NCBI GenBank assembly: GCA_030589835.1
Contig: JAUUZS010000073.1
Span: 1 to 11,314 of the forward strand
Direction of reading: 5' to 3'
DNA from: Cyclobacteriaceae bacterium
GTDB lineage: Bacteria; Bacteroidota; Bacteroidia; Cytophagales; Cyclobacteriaceae
DNA length: 11,314 bases
Position 1 is the first letter of the stretch; each line of letters opens with the position of its first letter. Positions 7,917 through 11,314 of this stretch are shown here, piece by piece. A program made the position numbers and the translations under genes. The notes under the pieces are model-generated. The model saw only the letters and a program-made list of their open reading frames with translations. It was not told where the DNA came from and did not search any database.

Positions 7917-9581
7917 ATGAATTTTGTGATATCTTTTTTGAGTACACTTTCTGACATAGGGGCAAATCATAAATCCTCGCGATTGCATAAAAAAGTAATT
8001 TCGTTATCCAACCAAATTAGCTTGTTTCTTTTGCCCCTTGCCTTGTTCGGTCTGGTGTTGAGTTATACTCAAGATATTCATATATCAGTCCTTGGTTTCG
8101 CTTTTTTCGTTCTATTTTTATGCAGTGTATTTCCACTTAATAAATATAAGAAGTCTATTATAAGCAGGATCGGATTGTCGGTTTTACCACAATTATTCGT
8201 GTTGATATTTATCGTCATTGCGGGAATTGGCAAAACAGAAAACCACCTTGTTTTGTCCTATTTATTTATTGGCCTCACCATTATTCCTCTATTGCTTTTT
8301 CAGGAAAAAACAGAACGCAGGCTTCTGATCGCAACATTGGTTTTTAGTTTAGTGACGGTACTGATTTTCGATCTTTTGCTTGTTTGGAGTGAGAACGGCA
8401 GGCATATACCACAACCCGTTATTGATGATTATTTCCTGAATAAAGTTCCATTGATTATTATCTGGGTATTGATTGTTGTTTCCTTTCTTTTAATGAAAAA
8501 AGAGAATATTTATTACATGGAAAGCCTGGAAAAGGAATCCAAAATAGTGATTACGCAGCAGAGTGAAATTGGGGACATGAAAAATGAAATCCTCTCACTA
8601 CGGGAATCGTTAAATGATAAGCAAAGCCTCCTTAATCGGCAAAATGAAAATATTGAAAGTAGAGATGTAGAAATTAAAATTGCCAATGAAGCATTATTGA
8701 AAAATGCTGCCCGGATAGAGAATATCAATGATGAATTGACTATAGGGGAGGCAAAAAATATTTTGAAGGTATTGAATGATCATTATTTGCTTGCCTGGTA
8801 TGATTTAAGTGGAAATCTTGTAAGCATAAACGCAAAAGTAAAGGAATTGCTTGGAGAACTTCAAGACGATTTTTTTAAGCATATCAAACCAATTATCAGT
8901 CACAAGAGAAATTTTCATAGCGATACACTTGATGAACAATATTTCAGTCACATATGGGACAAAATAATTAATGGCAAGTCTCATACTATTAATTTGAAAT
9001 TTGATGTCGCGTCTAAAGCCAAATGTTTGGCAACTACTTTTACGCTGCTATTCAATTCTAATCGAAATGCATATGAAATTCTGGCCATTGGACAGGATAT
9101 TTCAGCAATAATTATGGAAAATGGAAATATTGACAAAATTAATGAAGCACAAAAAGAAAAATTGTCTGAAGTGAACCAGCAAATCGACCTGTTGAATTTT
9201 CAGCAAATGGATATTTTTGAAAAAAGTGAATTACTGATATCTCAAAAGGAAGAAATTAAAACGATCAATGAATCTCTTGAATTAAGGGTTAAAGAGCGAA
9301 CCCAGGTACTCGAGAAAAAAAATATGCAGCTTGCAGAGTATGCATTTATAAATTCCCATGTCCTCAGATCCCCACTTTCTACCATGATGGGTTTGATTAA
9401 TTTAATTAAATATACCTCACTCTCAGAGGATGATCAGAAGATTTATGAACATCTGAAGGCCACATCCACAATATTGGATGATATTGTTATGAAAATCAAT
9501 AATGCAATCGATAATGGAGTACATTTTGATCGTCATGACCTTGAACCGGAGCGGAATTTTCATGCTATTAATCATGACTAA
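7917..9581 (+). CDS. Six-helix membrane sensor with PAS-like region and histidine-kinase dimerisation domain, lacking an ATPase domain
   Basis: The 554 residues start with about six predicted membrane helices (near 28-50, 56-74, 84-103, 111-127, 136-157 and 177-193). A charged coiled coil follows (about 200-275), then a PAS-like segment (about 285-398: WYDLSGNLVSINAKVKELLG and ILAIGQDIS are typical PAS edge sequences). A second coiled coil (400-472) contains LELRVKERTQVLEKKN, common before kinase cores. Residues 473-533 form a HisKA-like helix pair with YAFINSHVLRSPLSTMMGL; His481 is the expected phosphate acceptor. The protein ends 21 residues later with no N, G1 or G2 boxes, so no HATPase domain exists. 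The 418 bp downstream do not encode one in another frame, so this is not a simple frameshift. It might accept or pass phosphate in trans, or act as a non-kinase scaffold. No response regulator is adjacent. Signal and partner are unknown. Confidence 0.8.
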   Translation: MNFVISFLSTLSDIGANHKSSRLHKKVISLSNQISLFLLPLALFGLVLSYTQDIHISVLGFAFFVLFLCSVFPLNKYKKSIISRIGLSVLPQLFVLIFIVIAGIGKTENHLVLSYLFIGLTIIPLLLFQEKTERRLLIATLVFSLVTVLIFDLLLVWSENGRHIPQPVIDDYFLNKVPLIIIWVLIVVSFLLMKKENIYYMESLEKESKIVITQQSEIGDMKNEILSLRESLNDKQSLLNRQNENIESRDVEIKIANEALLKNAARIENINDELTIGEAKNILKVLNDHYLLAWYDLSGNLVSINAKVKELLGELQDDFFKHIKPIISHKRNFHSDTLDEQYFSHIWDKIINGKSHTINLKFDVASKAKCLATTFTLLFNSNRNAYEILAIGQDISAIIMENGNIDKINEAQKEKLSEVNQQIDLLNFQQMDIFEKSELLISQKEEIKTINESLELRVKERTQVLEKKNMQLAEYAFINSHVLRSPLSTMMGLINLIKYTSLSEDDQKIYEHLKATSTILDDIVMKINNAIDNGVHFDRHDLEPERNFHAINHD

Positions 9582-9600
9582 AAGGTCTTATCATTCGCAT

Positions 9601-9741
9601 TCATAAACCTCGATTCCCAACTTTATATACTTCCGGTGCAAACAAATCAAGTGATGGGATGACGGCGGGTAAATTTGTATTAACCACAATTATTCTGGTG
9701 AAGTCAGCGATTTTGGGAGCAAAATATTGGTGGTGAATAAT
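9601..9741 (-). other. Short open stretch without a start codon, possible gene remnant
   Basis: The minus strand is open for 46 codons between TAA (9742-9744) and TGA (9601-9603). It reads protein-like (…ADFTRIIVVNTNLPAVIPS… and …DLFAPEVYKVGNRGL), but there is no ATG, and the only GTG start would leave 28 residues. I do not recognise the family. It could be a decayed gene end, part of a repeat carried with the neighbouring MITE-like element, or chance. It is listed because it fills most of the gap between the sensor gene and the element at 9800. Confidence 0.2.
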
Positions 9742-9799
9742 TTAGCTTAGTATCTTGCTTGTAGTACTTACCCCAGAATGAGGGACAATTTTTATTATT

Positions 9800-9941
9800 G
9801 AGTCCATTCCGAAAAGTAAAACACCTCTAAATCCCCTAAAGGGGGCTTTTCATAATTCATTGATATTCAACGACATACCCTTTAGGGGACAGGGGTAAAA
9901 GAGTTGGAAATCAATGAATTCTGACTTTTCGGAGTGGACGC
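9800..9941. mobile_element. MITE-like element with 18-bp terminal inverted repeats and flanking direct repeats
   Basis: The ends GAGTCCATTCCGAAAAGT (9800-9817) and, on the minus strand, GCGTCCACTCCGAAAAGT (9941-9924) are inverted repeats agreeing at 16 of 18 positions. The bases just outside are TTTATTATT (9791-9799) and TTTATTATA (9942-9950), direct repeats agreeing at 8 of 9 and resembling a target-site duplication. Inside, 9854-9871 pairs with 9903-9920 (16 of 18). CCCCTAAAGGG (9833-9843) also has its exact complement at 9878-9888, in the loop of that hairpin. The 142 bp have no coding capacity, so movement would need a transposase from elsewhere. The AT-rich flanks mean the duplication could be partly chance. 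It lies between the convergent sensor and ThuA genes, where its hairpins may also end transcription. Confidence 0.6.
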
Positions 9942-9999
9942 TTTATTATAATTTTAATAGCATCATTAATTATTTCCCGAATTACCGGGGTTAATACCT

Positions 10000-10710
10000 C
10001 TAATCATGCTTTACCCACTTTATAGCATTGTAAACTAATACCCTGAAATTTTCATTTTTATAGGCGTGGCTATCATGGCCCGATTGCAGGTATACAATTT
10101 TTGATTTCTCATATCGATGATGCCAACCAATTACGGTCGAACTTTCCGGATGATTGGTTTTTAAAAGAGGACTTACCGTTTCATTAACGACATAATTCCC
10201 ATAAACCTCATCAAATAATCGAAAGTTTTTCATGCCTTGAGTTATAGGGTGGTTTTGATCCACGATCTCAACATCAATATCAACGTCGTGCTTAAATGTG
10301 GATTTGGAATGGTTATCCGTCGGTGCCGAAAGGTATTTCCCTCCAATTATATTTTGAAATTCTGGCCATTCCTGGTAAGAAACCAATGAATGATGAAGGA
10401 ATACCATTCCTTTTCCCGTTTTCAATAGCGCTATGTAAGCGGATTTTTGAGGTGCTGTAATATCCTTGTACATATCATAAAATACAACGGCATCATATTT
10501 CCCCAAACTCCGGTTTTGAACCATTTTATTTCCGGCAGGCTGCACAATGGCGTCGTATTCTATGTCAGAAAAAGAATCAAACATTTCAAAAAAAGACGGA
10601 TTGTCAAACGCATGTCCTCCTGTAATAATGAGTATTTTGTCCTGAGCAAAGGTGTGGGAGTGAATACAAATCGAACAGGTGATAAAAATAATAAGCAAAT
10701 GAAGTTTCAT
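10000..10710 (-). CDS. Secreted ThuA-domain protein (class I glutamine amidotransferase-like fold)
   Basis: The 236 residues open with a signal peptide (hydrophobic LLIIFITCSICIH, cleavage near TFA/Q at 22-23). The mature part is a single ThuA domain: ILIITGGHAFD at 26-36, a Rossmann-like KYDAVVFYDM at 71-80, GKGMVFLHHSLVSYQEWPEF at 99-118 with IIGGKY just after, DQNHPITQGM at 151-160, FDEVYGNY at 166-173, IGWHHRYEKSKIVYLQSGHD at 194-213 and a closing helix FRVLVYNAIKWV. The glutamine-amidotransferase nucleophile Cys is replaced by the family's HHS, so it is not an amidotransferase. ThuA proteins are linked with trehalose and other sugar metabolism in rhizobia and are common in Bacteroidota as secreted proteins. 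A periplasmic sugar-related role is inferred; the substrate is unknown. It is convergent with the sensor gene and stands alone, with no dehydrogenase partner nearby. Confidence 0.88.
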   Translation of the reverse strand: MKLHLLIIFITCSICIHSHTFAQDKILIITGGHAFDNPSFFEMFDSFSDIEYDAIVQPAGNKMVQNRSLGKYDAVVFYDMYKDITAPQKSAYIALLKTGKGMVFLHHSLVSYQEWPEFQNIIGGKYLSAPTDNHSKSTFKHDVDIDVEIVDQNHPITQGMKNFRLFDEVYGNYVVNETVSPLLKTNHPESSTVIGWHHRYEKSKIVYLQSGHDSHAYKNENFRVLVYNAIKWVKHD

Positions 10711-11088
10711 AACGGGAGAAATATATAGGTTTGAATGAGATTATTTACTACGAACTTAAAAAATATAATGTATATATAAAATTATTAGTTCCGGCTTGGC
10801 AAAGCAAGGTATTCATAACACAAAGTGCTATTAGAGATCTCTCAATTTTTTTTGAAGTAAATCATGATGTGATCCATTGCCCTTTTCTCTGTAATCATAT
10901 ACTGTTTATATGTACTAGCAATAATAGTTTGTAATGTAGTTTGCATGACACGAATTAAATAATGACTGGGATAAATTTAATATTTATTTAGAAGCTCACC
11001 TATTTGGGTGGATTTATCGCTAATAGCATAACTTATCAAAACAAAAAGTTATAATAATTGATTTTAATTCTAAAATATCAATAATTTA
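10711..11088. other. Non-coding spacer between divergent ThuA and PKD lipoprotein genes
   Basis: This stretch of 378 bp is very A/T-rich and shows no convincing gene. A 67-codon open frame (10731-10934, plus) has no recognisable domain and unconvincing composition. A perfect 10-bp palindrome AGAGATCTCT (10833-10842) is followed closely by a T-run, but it has no loop and is a poor terminator. The duplicated TAGTTTG words near 10920-10945 do not keep the two-base gap of the Bacteroidota -7 box. Promoters of both divergent genes must lie here, but I cannot place them with confidence. Confidence 0.4.
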
Positions 11089-11314
11089 ATGGTTCAGTTA
11101 GAAATTATAAACCAAAATTCCGATTCTGTGAAAAAGATTATTACAAATTGTTCATTACTTAGTATTCTCGGAGTAGTCATGTTTTTTTCTTCATGCAACG
11201 AAACGGATCCATTGCCCTTGTCCGTTGCCGGGTTTGAAGTGATAGATCAAAATAAGCTTGAGAAATCGATTCCTGTAAAATTTGTAAACCTAAGTACCAA
11301 CGCTGCTACTTTCA
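11089..11314 (+). CDS. PKD-type surface lipoprotein, N-terminal part (runs off right edge)
   Basis: The frame from the ATG at 11089 is open to the window end (75 codons). A lipoprotein signal peptide ends at VVMFFSSC, with Cys36 as the lipidated residue, followed by NETD, which keeps the charged context of exported Bacteroidota lipoproteins. From about residue 45 the sequence SVAGFEVIDQ and IPVKFVNLSTNAATF is the typical beginning of a PKD (polycystic kidney disease-like) domain, which would normally continue into a WDFGDG motif beyond the edge. The start is uncertain: a GTG at 11128 gives MKKIITNCSLL, a textbook signal-peptide beginning with the Cys at residue 23, whereas the ATG adds 13 residues with no clear purpose. 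PKD domains usually serve in surface binding or as spacers; the rest of the protein is not visible. Confidence 0.78.
   Translation, partial: MVQLEIINQNSDSVKKIITNCSLLSILGVVMFFSSCNETDPLPLSVAGFEVIDQNKLEKSIPVKFVNLSTNAATF

Noticed and set aside
7769..7957. Minus-strand open frame of 62 codons overlapping the sensor start
   Set aside because: Low-complexity Ile/Lys/Leu-rich product expected from A/T-rich DNA, and it overlaps the start of a real gene.
9582..9799. Possible frameshifted ATPase domain of the sensor kinase
   Set aside because: None of the plus-strand frames after the stop shows N, G1 or G2 box sequences, and the space before the next element is too short for the domain.
10731..10934. 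Plus-strand open frame of 67 codons after the ThuA gene
   Set aside because: No domain, no ribosome site or promoter, and the A/T-rich composition is that of the spacer around it.

Overview
The window looks like chromosomal DNA of a Bacteroidota bacterium, probably of the Cytophagales/Saprospirales type. The DNA is AT-rich. Most starts lack a Shine-Dalgarno sequence and follow A/T-rich leaders, and there is a TAnnTTTG-type -7 element in front of fucI. Short lipoprotein signal peptides ending in SC, a PKD-type surface lipoprotein and a Bacteroidota-style sensor protein point the same way. This placement is inferred from style and family, not from a marker gene.

Left edge (1-1194, minus strand): a two-gene operon of a signal-peptide-bearing outer-membrane barrel protein followed, after 5 bp, by the start of a DUF3179 lipoprotein that runs off the window. 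A 365-bp divergent spacer (1195-1559) then holds two small inverted repeats on the barrel side and a likely promoter for fucI on the other.

Centre (1560-7561, plus strand): L-fucose isomerase (fucI) closed by a clear intrinsic terminator, a YafK-like L,D-transpeptidase-fold secreted protein, glycerol kinase (glpK) and FAD-dependent glycerol-3-phosphate dehydrogenase (glpD). GlpK and GlpD together take glycerol to glycerol-3-phosphate and then dihydroxyacetone phosphate, feeding electrons to the quinone pool. The glycerol facilitator gene is not present here, nor are the fucose kinase and aldolase genes.

Right part (7562-11314): a six-helix membrane sensor with PAS-like region and a histidine-kinase dimerisation helix but no ATPase domain, flanked on both sides by inverted-repeat elements. 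The left element (7636-7717) is a nested palindrome. The right one (9800-9941) has 18-bp terminal inverted repeats and near-perfect 9-bp flanking direct repeats, so it resembles a MITE. Beyond this lie a secreted ThuA-domain protein on the minus strand, about 380 bp with no convincing gene, and the first 75 codons of a PKD-type lipoprotein on the plus strand.

Most of the window is ordinary metabolism. No novel defence or biosynthetic system is visible. The items most worth a second look are the MITE-like element, the nested palindrome, the kinase-domain-less sensor between them, and the barrel/DUF3179 pair.
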